Shown one piece after another: positions 46,120-54,471 of a stretch of 55,870 nt of DNA (the stretch's first letter is position 1; each line of letters starts with the position of its first letter). Source of the DNA: Planctomycetia bacterium (GTDB taxonomy: Bacteria; Planctomycetota; Planctomycetia; Pirellulales; Thermoguttaceae). Below the pieces are notes generated by a model that saw only the letters and a list, made by a program, of their open reading frames with translations, ran no database searches and had not been told where the DNA came from. Both the position numbers and the translations under genes were made by a program. The stretch covers positions 1 through 55,870 of the forward strand of contig JAUNBF010000019.1 of NCBI GenBank assembly GCA_030527185.1, written 5' to 3'.

Positions 46120-46540
46120 CTATTTTTGGAGGACTTTTTGGATCGCTTCCAGACGTGCGTTCCCTTCTCCCAGCGTAGGAGCCAGCCACCCACCTTCGTC
46201 GAATTCGTTCCAGGCATAAATGAGAAGCATTTCTACGCCGTCACGACTGGGGTGAGCTTTTTTCCACGGAAGCGCATCGGCAAGATGTTGGGCAATTTGC
46301 TCCGGTTTTCCAGGCAAGCAGCAATATTGAAATTCGCGGGCGGTATCTTGGGGAACGTGTTCCCAGAAAAGACGTGCGTGGTCTGTCAATTGGCGATAGG
46401 GACATGGATTCCTTCGGGGTGTCCTGGATTGTAGTTGGAAAGCGAATCGCTCCGACGAGAGGTTTTTTCGGCACCTCCTCTCCGGCCATAGGGGAAAATC
46501 CCGAAAAAATGGCCAGCAAACAGATCATCCAAAATCGCAT
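46120..46540 (-). pseudogene. glycoside hydrolase (GH99-like/WbsX-like) with collapsed middle
   Basis: From ATG 46540 a normal signal peptide and mature start are read (MRFWMICLLAIFSGFSPMAG, then PKKPLVGAIR). The sequence then jumps, in other frames, to the C-terminal end of a sugar-active enzyme: YNPGHPEGIHVPIAN and LLIYAWNEFDEGGWLAPTLG followed by EGNARLEAIQKVL, ending at 46120. Intact relatives are about 350-450 residues; about 140 codons remain, with two frame changes (near 46450 and 46395). Both gene ends survive; the catalytic centre is gone. Confidence 0.65.
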
Positions 46541-46561
46541 TTTTTTCTCCTTGTTCCATCC

Positions 46562-46942
46562 TTATTTTCCAGGAAAATGGTATTCCTGCCAACCTTTTTT
46601 CACCGTACAGATCAATTCCGACTTCGTATTGTATTTTTCCGGCATCGTATTTGTGATAATATCGATCGGAGCTGCCGGATTCGACCGGTCTGTCCCTCTT
46701 TTTTCATAGACGAAAATCCGTACTCTCTTCTCTCCGGGGGGAAGAGCAACTTCAAATTTCCCATTCTGAATAAGCCCACTCGATATGGGCAACGTTTTGT
46801 CCTCCAGTGGTTCAAACTGGATTTCCCCGACCGCGACAGGTTCCTCGTTCCACTCCACCCTCCCCGTCACTTTCCCCATCGGCTCTCCACAACCACTCAC
46901 CAGAAACAGCAACCCTGCCACAATTCCCAGACGACCTCTCAT
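46562..46942 (-). CDS. small lipoprotein, planctomycete beta-sandwich type
   Basis: 126 residues. Signal peptide ends in the lipobox LVSGC (C18). The mature part has the pattern VTGRVEWNEEPVAVGEIQFEP, then GLIQNGKFEVALPPGEKRVR, typical of the carboxypeptidase-regulatory-like/transthyretin-like lipoproteins that are numerous in planctomycetes. Expected to be anchored in a membrane facing outward. Function unknown. It follows the HzsA-like gene by 44 bases on the same strand. Confidence 0.8.
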   Translation of the reverse strand: MRGRLGIVAGLLFLVSGCGEPMGKVTGRVEWNEEPVAVGEIQFEPLEDKTLPISSGLIQNGKFEVALPPGEKRVRIFVYEKRGTDRSNPAAPIDIITNTMPEKYNTKSELICTVKKGWQEYHFPGK

Positions 46943-46986
46943 TTTAACCTTCCGATTTCTGTTTTCTCAACGAACACCCATTTTCT

Positions 46987-49900
46987 CTATTTTTGGGGAA
47001 ACAATCCCTCCAGTTCAGATTGCAGGAAACCGCGTCGCTTGTCCATTTCGTATTGATAACGTTTTTTGTCCTCCTCCGTCCAAAGATTCGCTTCCGTGTA
47101 CGAGCCGCAAAACGGAATCCCCAAATCCATCCAGCAAGCCACCCTTCGTTTTTCGTTTTCGGTCAATTGTACGCCATAATGCTCCGGTTCCAGGTAGTCC
47201 ATCAGGGCACTTTGCGTGGAGCCGCAGGAATACGGAGGAACCGGCCCCGCAGGCCCCAACGCGTGAGGCCAACTGGTCCATGGCAACCTGCCGGTACGAG
47301 CCTGGAATGCCTGAATTTCGTCGAGCGTGGACAGTTTTACGGACTCCTCGGTCAATGCCAGATAGGAACGTGAAAATGCCCGTTTTCTTTGGAAATATTC
47401 ATGTGCCTGGGGGTTGTCCACCCAAACGACCTCTCCTGTCAAGGCGAGTGGGGAGGCTTTTTCCTTTTCAGGATTTTTCGTATCTCCGGTATGGCAGGAA
47501 ACGCAATGACGATCCCAAATCGGCTGGATATTCTCTCTGTAGCTGAACCCTTCCACCGTCCCTTCGGCAAGGATTTCCCGTGGCTGGTTGATTGTCCAGT
47601 AATTTTCAATATTTCCCCAAAGTCCTTGTTTTTCAAGACGTTCCAGAAGGGGATGGACGATTCCCGCCGACGGTTGAAGTTTTTGGATTGGCTTTCTCAT
47701 CGCCATCGTCGCGGTATTGGAGACCGTCCAGCCAATCTGATTTTTGTCTTCGTGACAGCCCAGACACGAAAACGTCTCACCCGGACGCAACGTTGACCAC
47801 GAACGCATCGTCTGAACCATGCGACCTTTTTCGTCCAGCATCTGGAAATAGACGGGCGTGTTGGCTGGCACTTCAAAATAGGCACTTCCATCCGCCTCCA
47901 CATCAACTTCGCCCAAAACGTGCTTCACGTCCCACGTTCCACCACGATTGGCGACCACCGTGTGCATTGGACTATCTCCCGAAATTCCCTGGGCACGAGT
48001 GGAACCGACATGAAAAACGCGATATTCCAGCCCCACAACACGCAGCCGCCGTATCGTTCCAGGAGGCACATCTTTCAGCCCGGCACCATAATAAACGTTC
48101 TGAACATAGTATCGGCCAAAACTGTCGGAAAAATTTTCCTCCTTGGGCGGACGCACTTCCTCCGATGGAGAGGGTTGAACCACACTCTGCGTACACGAAA
48201 TACGCCAGTCAAAAGCAAGCAACTCACGCTCTCCCCGGTCGGTTATCCAATAAAGCCCAAAACCGGGGTGGAACGGGCCTTTGTAAAGCGAACTCCCTTC
48301 CGGCAGGCAGGAACAAAGGTAATGCTTTTCATCCAGAGCAAACGGAAACTGGAATTGCATCCCGCATTGTCCCCACTGATCCAGGCATGAGTAAAAGTTT
48401 CGCTGATACACCTGCCCCGGCATGACATTGGATGGCTGACGTCCGGTCGGAGAAATATTTTCCCCCGCCAAAGTGTATCGCACGTGAAAATCTCCCGGTT
48501 GCGCACTTTCCAGTGACTTTCCATCCTTCAACCGCATCCCTTCATCCGGTCTGGCCCCTGCCACAAACTCGATTCCAGCATCTCCCTGCGTCCCTTTCTT
48601 TCGGTCAATCAGCACCAATTGCCCACGTTGTTGCGTATGATGTCCCGCCAAAATGGCAATGACCTTATTCGTTCCAGGAACGCCGCGAGCATGCAGGATC
48701 GAAGTGGGATACCAACTCTGATTCCCGTAAAATTCAGTTTGAGCCGTTCCGTCGGAATTCATGGTAAAAAGTGACTGGATGAAAAAGACGGTTCGATCGT
48801 TGTATTCCCATCGGGTATAAATCAAACGTCCATCCTCCAGCCGTTGGGGATAAAACGTATGTACCTGGTCGAATCCGATACGCCGAATCCGACTCCCGTC
48901 CGCCTCACACATAAAAAGATTCCCGCAGGCACCCACCCAACAATCGTCTTGCTGGGTACATCGCGTCGAGTTGAAGACGATTTTCCCTTCCGCCGTGAAT
49001 GTCGGTTCGATGTCGGCACAAATCTGTTCCTGACCATTCACCACCGGATTGAAGGTGATTCGACGGTATTTTCGCGTCTCGAAATCCATGACATAAAGTT
49101 TGAAATCGTCCGTTTCCAGATTCTCCCGCATGGAAAAGACCAGCCAGCGACCATCGACGGAAAAGTTGGGATTCCGAATGATTCCGTGCGGTTTGTCGAT
49201 GAGGACTTCATGCGTCGTCGTGCCGTCGGGATGGATTCGGAGAAGGCAAAGCTGGGAACCAGGACGGGATTCCAGCGTACGAAGGTCGTTCAGTCCGTCG
49301 GTAAGATGTTCCGTCCAGTGATAGGCTGTCCAACCCCCCAAAACATGGTGCTTTACGTAAACAATCGTTTGGGCTTTTTCCGCAACTTCCTTCAGCCGCA
49401 GCCTTCGACGCAATTCGCAGGCATCCTGATAAAGCCGAAGCCAACGCGGGTCGCATCCCGGAACGTCGGCCAGCATTTCCCGACGTTTTTTCAAATTTTC
49501 CAAGACTTCAGGAGCCATTTCGCGTTGCTCCAGTTCCGAAAAAACACGTTGGAGCATCGCTTTTTCCACACCAGCCCCTTCTTTGGCACAAAAACAACGC
49601 GAAACGTCCAGCCCACAATCCTGCAACATCCAATCACGCAGCAAACGACCGGAGTGTACCGCCACGTTGTCGGGATTCGGCTCGGTAATGTCCCCAGGCT
49701 CTCGGTCAAAAAAAGTGACTTCCGCAAGCGAAATCAGGTACTTGTCTCCGCGTCCACTGGCACGGGAACTCAACGGTGTCCCGGAAATCTTTCCCCAAGG
49801 ATGGTTTTCCGGTTTGTCCACCTCCGCCAGACCTGGAATCTCCTGAATCGGTTCCGGTCCTTTTTGATCCAGCAAATGTCCCCAACTGTACGTCCACCAG

Positions 49901-50490
49901 CCACTGTTGGGATACGGTTCGTTTTTATATTGTGTACCTTTTATATAAAATCCAACATGCGGCTCCGTAGGCAACGGTGCGTGATGGTATTTTTCCCAGG
50001 AATCATCCACCTGAACCGCCACATAACGTGTTGAAATCGGCTCCCACGTCGCAAACAGACTGTTGGAAAAAGCCACGGGAGGGAGATTCATGTTCTGCGT
50101 CAAAAGTTCCGCGTTCACTTTCCCTTGCGCGTCTTCACATCGGAAAACACGAACACTTTGCGGTGTGCGTATCGAACCGAATCGGTGTGAAACCAGACGC
50201 ATGCCGGAAATTTTGCGTATTTTTCCCAAATCGAAAACCATGGTCATGGTGACGGGTGTGGAACCATTCGGCGGCAAGGTTTGTGCATTATTGCCAGTTC
50301 TCGAATCGTCCAACAGACAACCAAAGGTCGCCCAATCCCCATCGATCATCGCTTCTACCGGATGATTTTCCAACGTTTCGGCAGATGTCCACACACTCGT
50401 TGGCCGATACTCTTCTGTCCTCCCCTCCATTCCCTCCAGGAGGAAGCAGCCAAACCCGAGCCATACGCAAAACATCAAAAAAACTTTCAT
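46987..50490 (-). CDS. HzsA-related secreted multihaem protein with N-terminal discoidin-like domain
   Basis: 1,167 residues from ATG 50490 (AGGAGAG upstream; an in-frame ATG at 50520 is less suitable). Signal peptide, then a discoidin-like segment (ASAETLENHP-type pattern VEAMIDGDWATFGCLLDDSR, TMTMVFDLGKIRKISGMRLV). A PD40/TolB-type propeller (PTFTAEGKIVFNSTRC, LFTMNSDGTAQTEFYGNQS) and a C-terminal region with two CxxCH haem sites at C909 and C996 follow. It is about 300 residues longer than the 938-3544 paralogue and has one haem motif fewer. Both are exported and lie next to DUF1559 genes. The substrate is unknown; hydrazine synthesis should not be assumed. Confidence 0.85.
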   Translation of the reverse strand: MKVFLMFCVWLGFGCFLLEGMEGRTEEYRPTSVWTSAETLENHPVEAMIDGDWATFGCLLDDSRTGNNAQTLPPNGSTPVTMTMVFDLGKIRKISGMRLVSHRFGSIRTPQSVRVFRCEDAQGKVNAELLTQNMNLPPVAFSNSLFATWEPISTRYVAVQVDDSWEKYHHAPLPTEPHVGFYIKGTQYKNEPYPNSGWWTYSWGHLLDQKGPEPIQEIPGLAEVDKPENHPWGKISGTPLSSRASGRGDKYLISLAEVTFFDREPGDITEPNPDNVAVHSGRLLRDWMLQDCGLDVSRCFCAKEGAGVEKAMLQRVFSELEQREMAPEVLENLKKRREMLADVPGCDPRWLRLYQDACELRRRLRLKEVAEKAQTIVYVKHHVLGGWTAYHWTEHLTDGLNDLRTLESRPGSQLCLLRIHPDGTTTHEVLIDKPHGIIRNPNFSVDGRWLVFSMRENLETDDFKLYVMDFETRKYRRITFNPVVNGQEQICADIEPTFTAEGKIVFNSTRCTQQDDCWVGACGNLFMCEADGSRIRRIGFDQVHTFYPQRLEDGRLIYTRWEYNDRTVFFIQSLFTMNSDGTAQTEFYGNQSWYPTSILHARGVPGTNKVIAILAGHHTQQRGQLVLIDRKKGTQGDAGIEFVAGARPDEGMRLKDGKSLESAQPGDFHVRYTLAGENISPTGRQPSNVMPGQVYQRNFYSCLDQWGQCGMQFQFPFALDEKHYLCSCLPEGSSLYKGPFHPGFGLYWITDRGERELLAFDWRISCTQSVVQPSPSEEVRPPKEENFSDSFGRYYVQNVYYGAGLKDVPPGTIRRLRVVGLEYRVFHVGSTRAQGISGDSPMHTVVANRGGTWDVKHVLGEVDVEADGSAYFEVPANTPVYFQMLDEKGRMVQTMRSWSTLRPGETFSCLGCHEDKNQIGWTVSNTATMAMRKPIQKLQPSAGIVHPLLERLEKQGLWGNIENYWTINQPREILAEGTVEGFSYRENIQPIWDRHCVSCHTGDTKNPEKEKASPLALTGEVVWVDNPQAHEYFQRKRAFSRSYLALTEESVKLSTLDEIQAFQARTGRLPWTSWPHALGPAGPVPPYSCGSTQSALMDYLEPEHYGVQLTENEKRRVACWMDLGIPFCGSYTEANLWTEEDKKRYQYEMDKRRGFLQSELEGLFPQK

Positions 50491-50599
50491 TTCTACTCTC
50501 CTTTTGAACAACAACTCCAAGGCTGGACTTTAACCCAAAGTGTTCCCTCATCTCCTAAACCGATAACAATGTGCCACCAACGCCAATAACTATCAGCTA

Positions 50600-51535
50600 T
50601 CAATTCGCCTCTTGAACCAGGTCTCCGTGGGCAATGGTTCCGAGTGCTTTCCAGACTTCCAGGTCGATACTGTCGCTTATGAATTGGAGCGAATTATCTC
50701 CACGTGTGGCGTTGACACCATTGGTATGCCTGCTTCGAGCCTGCCCGTAGTACGGGGAGACGGCGACGCACGGTGCCTCGGGCAAAATGCCTTCATCAGC
50801 CCAGATACTATGGTCATACCCGGAATTGGGTTGAAAATTGGTCATGAACGAGGACCCCCCCTCAATCTCGGAAAAAAGGGTATTCCGAACGTCTCGTGCC
50901 GTGTTGTCCTCATTTCCCACCAGCCCTTCCGACAGGAAAATCGTATTCGACAAACCGTCGCGAAACTCGCCGATTTTTCGTTGCTTGTTCATTTCAAAAG
51001 GGGCTTTCTCCACCGCAATATTACTGTACATTTTACTTTGACTCAAATCGGTTTCGCCATAATTGATTCGCCAACTCCCTTTCGACTGACGCCGTTCTCC
51101 ATTGTCGCCGTCCCATATTGCCCCTACAATGTCGTCGGGACAGAAATAAATATCTTTAGGCTGGACGTAAGGTACATTTCCCTCCCAGAAAATATTGTAG
51201 TCATGATCCATCGCCATGTATTCCCCGTTCAACTCCAGATACGGCATCAAATGAAGAAACCAGCTTTCCCGAAAATGTTTCGATTTCAACGGTTCCGTTT
51301 GAAAAGTGCCGCTCCCAGGCGTTTTTCCATCTCCTCGACGTCCGCCATAGGGAAAGGATGTTTGAGCCGACTCGAAATTCATGATCGCCAGCCCAACTTG
51401 ACGGAGTTTATTGGAACATTGCATTCGCCGTGCCGCTTCCCGCGCTTGTTGGACGGCTGGCAGGAGCAAACCAACCAGCATTCCTATAATGGCAATCACC
51501 ACCAACAACTCAACCAGCGTGAAGGCTTTTTTCAT
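50600..51535 (-). CDS. DUF1559 pseudopilin-like protein
   Basis: 311 residues; ATG 51535 with AGGAGG upstream, the site lying inside the end of the preceding PEP-CTERM gene. [19 protein letters not shown] is the prepilin segment, [20 protein letters not shown] the DUF1559 signature, and the end has a family-type [19 protein letters not shown]. It is 3 bases from the PEP-CTERM gene and about 110 bases from the HzsA-like gene, all on one strand. Confidence 0.92.
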   Translation of the reverse strand: MKKAFTLVELLVVIAIIGMLVGLLLPAVQQAREAARRMQCSNKLRQVGLAIMNFESAQTSFPYGGRRGDGKTPGSGTFQTEPLKSKHFRESWFLHLMPYLELNGEYMAMDHDYNIFWEGNVPYVQPKDIYFCPDDIVGAIWDGDNGERRQSKGSWRINYGETDLSQSKMYSNIAVEKAPFEMNKQRKIGEFRDGLSNTIFLSEGLVGNEDNTARDVRNTLFSEIEGGSSFMTNFQPNSGYDHSIWADEGILPEAPCVAVSPYYGQARSRHTNGVNATRGDNSLQFISDSIDLEVWKALGTIAHGDLVQEAN

Positions 51536-51538
51536 GGA

Positions 51539-52924
51539 CTACCTCCTGCGGATATTTTTGCCAAGGAAAATCCCTCCCAGTACCAACAATACCCAAGTGG
51601 CAGGTTCTGGAACATTCTCTCCTCCGGGCGTAAACGTGACATTCCCATCCCCCCCGACAGACCACGTTCCCGGCAGCGCAAGATTGGACGTAATCTCCTC
51701 AAACGCAAAAATATTCTCCGCACTTTCCGCCGACTTAAACAGTGCCCAGGAAGTCTCCTCTTCGGGAAGGTAATCTTCCGCAAAAACCAGGGAAAGGCCT
51801 CCTCCTGAAATCTCGAAAAGGTCGGCGGATAGGGTGTCGTAGGAGGTCAAGCTGGCAATGTCCATCGTGAGAGTCCCTTTTTCCTGAAAAAAAGTTCCAT
51901 CCACATCCATTGTGCCAATCGTGCGAAAATCAGCGTCATAACTGGAAGAAAACTCGATATTACTCCCGCCGTTCGTCAAATCTCCCGTATAAGTGCCCAC
52001 ACGCAACGTCCCACCGAGCAAATTCGTCGTGGTTCCGGTAATTCCTGCCAGGGAAAAAATGCCGGAATAAAGATTCAGCGTTCCTTTGGAGTTGCCTTGC
52101 AAGGTTGTGTAGGAATACCAGACACCGTTTCCTGAATACGTGCCATTCTCAACTTTTCCAATATTGAGAACTCCCTGGGAAGAGTTGATACGAAAAGAAC
52201 CTCCTGAGGATTGATGGATTTTTCCTCCTGTCAGGTGGAAAACCGCTTCATTCGCTCCCCCCTGGCCGATTTCGATACCTCCCGTTCCGGTATGTGTAAT
52301 GTTCCCACCGGACATGTTCAAAGTCGCTTTCAACCCTGCCGTACTTGGTTTCAATGCATCGTAAGCTGTCACGGAAAGAAGGGAGTCCCCCTGGAAATTC
52401 CAGGTGCCTCCCTCAATATTCACAACACCGCCGCTATTTTTCACAGAATTCACGCCCGCAATTGCCAGGCCATAAGTGTCAAAAACAAAATTTCCGCCTT
52501 TGATCGTCAATTCTGCCGTTTTTCCCTCCGTAAAACTTACGGTGTGCATGTAAACGTGGTTGAAATCCCCGACTCCTAGAGAGCGAGCCACCATCCTCAG
52601 GTCTCCTCCCAAAATTGTCACCGGCACGATGTCGTCGGTCGCGGTCGCTCCACCAAATCCCACCAGAAAACCACAGACCGTTCCACCGACGGTGATGGAA
52701 TTTCCGGTATATCCACCGCCGCTGTAGGCGGTAACATAGACGTTATCCCCAGAAGCGGGGACGTTGCCATCTCGCCAGTTGGACGCGGTATTCCAATCGG
52801 AACTGGTTGGACTTCCCACCCACCAGACATCTGCGCCATAAGCCCATCCCATCGTGACGCAAACGACGATGGAGCAACGGATTAGAAAAAATCCAATCCT
52901 CCCCTGTTTTTTTCCTGTTTTCAT
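51539..52924 (-). CDS. PEP-CTERM autotransporter-like beta-repeat protein
   Basis: 461 residues from ATG 52924 (AAGGAG upstream, 9 nt). Signal peptide ends near WAYGADVWW. The mature part begins DWNTASNWRDGNVPASGDN, a common start of pectate-lyase-like/autotransporter repeat exoproteins. Gly/Asn-rich beta-helix repeats follow (TLNMSGGNITHTGTGGIEIG, FHLTGGKIHQSSGGSFRI). The end, VPEPATWVLLVLGGIFLGKN with basic tail, is a PEP-CTERM anchor. Expression may depend on a G10 tract in its promoter spacer. It heads the minus-strand cluster that includes DUF1559 and the HzsA-like protein. Confidence 0.85.
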   Translation of the reverse strand: MKTGKKQGRIGFFLIRCSIVVCVTMGWAYGADVWWVGSPTSSDWNTASNWRDGNVPASGDNVYVTAYSGGGYTGNSITVGGTVCGFLVGFGGATATDDIVPVTILGGDLRMVARSLGVGDFNHVYMHTVSFTEGKTAELTIKGGNFVFDTYGLAIAGVNSVKNSGGVVNIEGGTWNFQGDSLLSVTAYDALKPSTAGLKATLNMSGGNITHTGTGGIEIGQGGANEAVFHLTGGKIHQSSGGSFRINSSQGVLNIGKVENGTYSGNGVWYSYTTLQGNSKGTLNLYSGIFSLAGITGTTTNLLGGTLRVGTYTGDLTNGGSNIEFSSSYDADFRTIGTMDVDGTFFQEKGTLTMDIASLTSYDTLSADLFEISGGGLSLVFAEDYLPEEETSWALFKSAESAENIFAFEEITSNLALPGTWSVGGDGNVTFTPGGENVPEPATWVLLVLGGIFLGKNIRRR

Positions 52925-52986
52925 GACAAATCTCCTTGTATTATCTTCTCGTTTGAAAAAATGTGTACTCACTACCATTTCTATCC

Positions 52987-53013
52987 ATCTTACCCCCCCC
53001 CCGCAGATGTCAA
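52987..53013 (-). promoter_or_regulatory. promoter with a G10 tract in the -35/-10 spacer
   Basis: Minus strand TTGACA (53013-53008), spacer TCTGC plus ten G (53002-52993) equal to 15 nt, then TAAGAT (52992-52987). The start codon is 63 bases downstream. Twelve G would give the 17-nt spacing seen at the other promoters of this window. Confidence 0.65.
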
Positions 53014-53124
53014 GTGCTTCCCAGTGTGAAAATTGAAATTTTTCAGAAATTTTTGGAAAAACACCCCTATCGCCAACCGCCAATTATCAATTCTCAACTT
53101 GTTCCACCGATTGTCTGTTTTTAT
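53014..53124. other. intergenic sequence between the PEP-CTERM promoter and the palindromic repeats
   Basis: No gene, hairpin or promoter recognised. Confidence 0.4.
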
Positions 53125-53368
53125 TATACTCTGTCCACTTGAATTTTTCGGATTCACTCCACAAAGCCCCGCCCTTTGGGAGGGGTGGTAGCCGTCAGGC
53201 TACCGGGGTGGGTAGGGTAGAATAACAAAGGAGCGTTCTATCTTAATTTGCCCAATAGAACGTTATTCTGCCATTTCACCAACCCACCCCCCGCCCTATC
53301 GGGTGTACCCCTCCCAAAGGTAAGGGCTTTCCTTTCGTTTTCTGGAAATTCAAAGTAGAAGGAGTATA
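53125..53368. repeat. palindromic MITE-like element, long copy with nested insert
   Basis: Begins TATACTCTGTCCACTTGAAT and ends with the imperfect inverse (...CAAAGTAGAAGGAGTATA), giving terminal inverted repeats of about 25 bases. The centre, where the short copy has a simple hairpin, is replaced by about 140 bases that are palindromic themselves (AGAATAAC...CGTTCTAT and ATAGAACGTTATTCT around 53218-53270). No coding capacity. Confidence 0.7.
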
Positions 53369-53506
53369 CTTCCATCTCCATCCTCTGCGGAAAATCTTCT
53401 ACGCTGCCAAATTCTCCACCGATGTTTTCAAATCTTTTTCCATAAATTCATCTTATCGATAATCCCCACTTCCAGTCTCCGCTGAGGAAAAAGTAGGAAC
53501 GGAAAT

Positions 53507-53673
53507 ATCTGCGTCTTCTGCGTAATCTGCGGATAAATATTAACGTTGGAAGTGGTTGAAATTGTTGGATTTATCCAAAAACCTTTCCAAAAAATTCGTT
53601 TTTCCCCACTTCCTTTTTTTGTCCGCAGATTAAGGAAAATACGATTTGCCTTGACGACGCAGAAGACGCAGAT
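53507..53673. repeat. large inverted repeat of the CTGCGTCTTCTGCG type
   Basis: Left arm at 53507-53533 (ATCTGCGTCTTCTGCG, TCTGCGGA) and right arms TCCGCAGAT (53622-53630) and ACGCAGAAGACGCAGAT (53657-53673). It lies between the two MITE-like copies. Similar 'CGCAGA' palindromes are common intergenic repeats in several bacterial phyla. Confidence 0.55.
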
Positions 53674-53678
53674 GATTT

Positions 53679-53781
53679 TATACTCTGCCCACTTGAATTT
53701 TTCGGATTCACTCCACAAAGCCCCTCCCTTTGGGAGGGGCTTTCCTTTCGTTTTCAGGAAATTCAAAGTAGAAGGAGTATA
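53679..53781. repeat. palindromic MITE-like element, short copy
   Basis: 103 bases with the same ends as the copy at 53125 (TATACTCTGCCCACTTGAAT ... GAAGGAGTATA) and a plain hairpin centre built on GCCCCTCCC/GGGAGGGGC. Confidence 0.7.
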
Positions 53782-53818
53782 TAACTTCCATTTCCCCGGG
53801 AATGTCAAAGATTCCATG

Positions 53819-53842
53819 GTGCCCAAATATTACCCAATTGTG
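53819..53842. repeat. direct repeat i flanking the XylR-type promoter
   Basis: GTGCCC-N2-ATATTACC-N3-TTGTG; 19 of 24 positions match the second copy at 53931-53954. It lies upstream of the promoter. Confidence 0.5.
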
Positions 53843-53870
53843 CCACCTGGCGGGTATCCTTTTCCTATTC

Positions 53871-53899
53871 TTGACTTGGTGTGACATTTCCATTATAAT
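53871..53899 (+). promoter_or_regulatory. near-consensus promoter of the regulator relic/HD gene
   Basis: TTGACT (53871-53876), 17 nt, TATAAT (53894-53899), flanked by the two direct repeats. Confidence 0.7.
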
Positions 53900-53930
53900 A
53901 GCGGTATTGTGGAAAGATGATGATTCCAGA

Positions 53931-53954
53931 GTGCCCCGATATTACCTTTTTGTG
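53931..53954. repeat. direct repeat ii flanking the XylR-type promoter
   Basis: Second copy of GTGCCC-N2-ATATTACC-N3-TTGTG, about 30 bases downstream of the -10 box and just before the start codon of the regulator relic. Confidence 0.5.
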
Positions 53955-53963
53955 TCCGGCAGG

Positions 53964-54471
53964 ATGATGAAAAAAGAGGAGATTATTTCAGGAATGACGG
54001 TTTCTGATTACCGCCGAATCCTCCTTTTCATCGAAACCACCCAGGCATATTGCCACGACATCATCCGTGGTGTGAAGGCGTATGCCAACCAGAAGGGAGG
54101 TGGTGACGCGAAAATCGACCGACAATATCGCGGTGGATCATCCCGATTTTATTCTGGCGTTGCGGTTTATTCGAGAAAACGCGACGTACCGGATTTCCGT
54201 CAACGATGTGGTGGAATACGTTCAGGTTTCGCGTCGAACGTTGTATCGATGGTTTCAGAAGTATCTTCAACGCTCACCGGAAAAGGAGATTCTCCGTGTC
54301 AAAATGCGGCGTGCGGGAGAATTGTTATTGACGACCGACGAGAATATTGAGCAGGTGGGGAAACAGGTCGGGTATCCCCTGGTCGGACATTTCATTCGGG
54401 CTTTTCGGAAATATTACGGTAAAACCCCTAAAACATTTCGTTTGGAGAGAAAAATTCATGCAGAAAAATGA
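53964..54471 (+). pseudogene. XylR/AraC-type regulator with its effector domain deleted
   Basis: ATG 53964 (alternative ATG 53994) leads to RRILLFIETTQAYCHDIIRG, the LacI-like N-terminus of planctomycete XylR-type regulators, and loses frame near 54100. The neighbouring frame then starts abruptly in the C-terminal part: STDNIAVDHPDFILALRFIR followed by a complete AraC HTH (ISVNDVVEYVQVSRRTLYRW, EQVGKQVGYPLVGHFIRAFR, YYGKTPKTFR) to 54471. About 230 residues of ligand-binding domain are missing. A separate ~130-codon frame from 54082 could still yield the bare DNA-binding domain. Its 3' end overlaps the HD gene. Confidence 0.7.
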
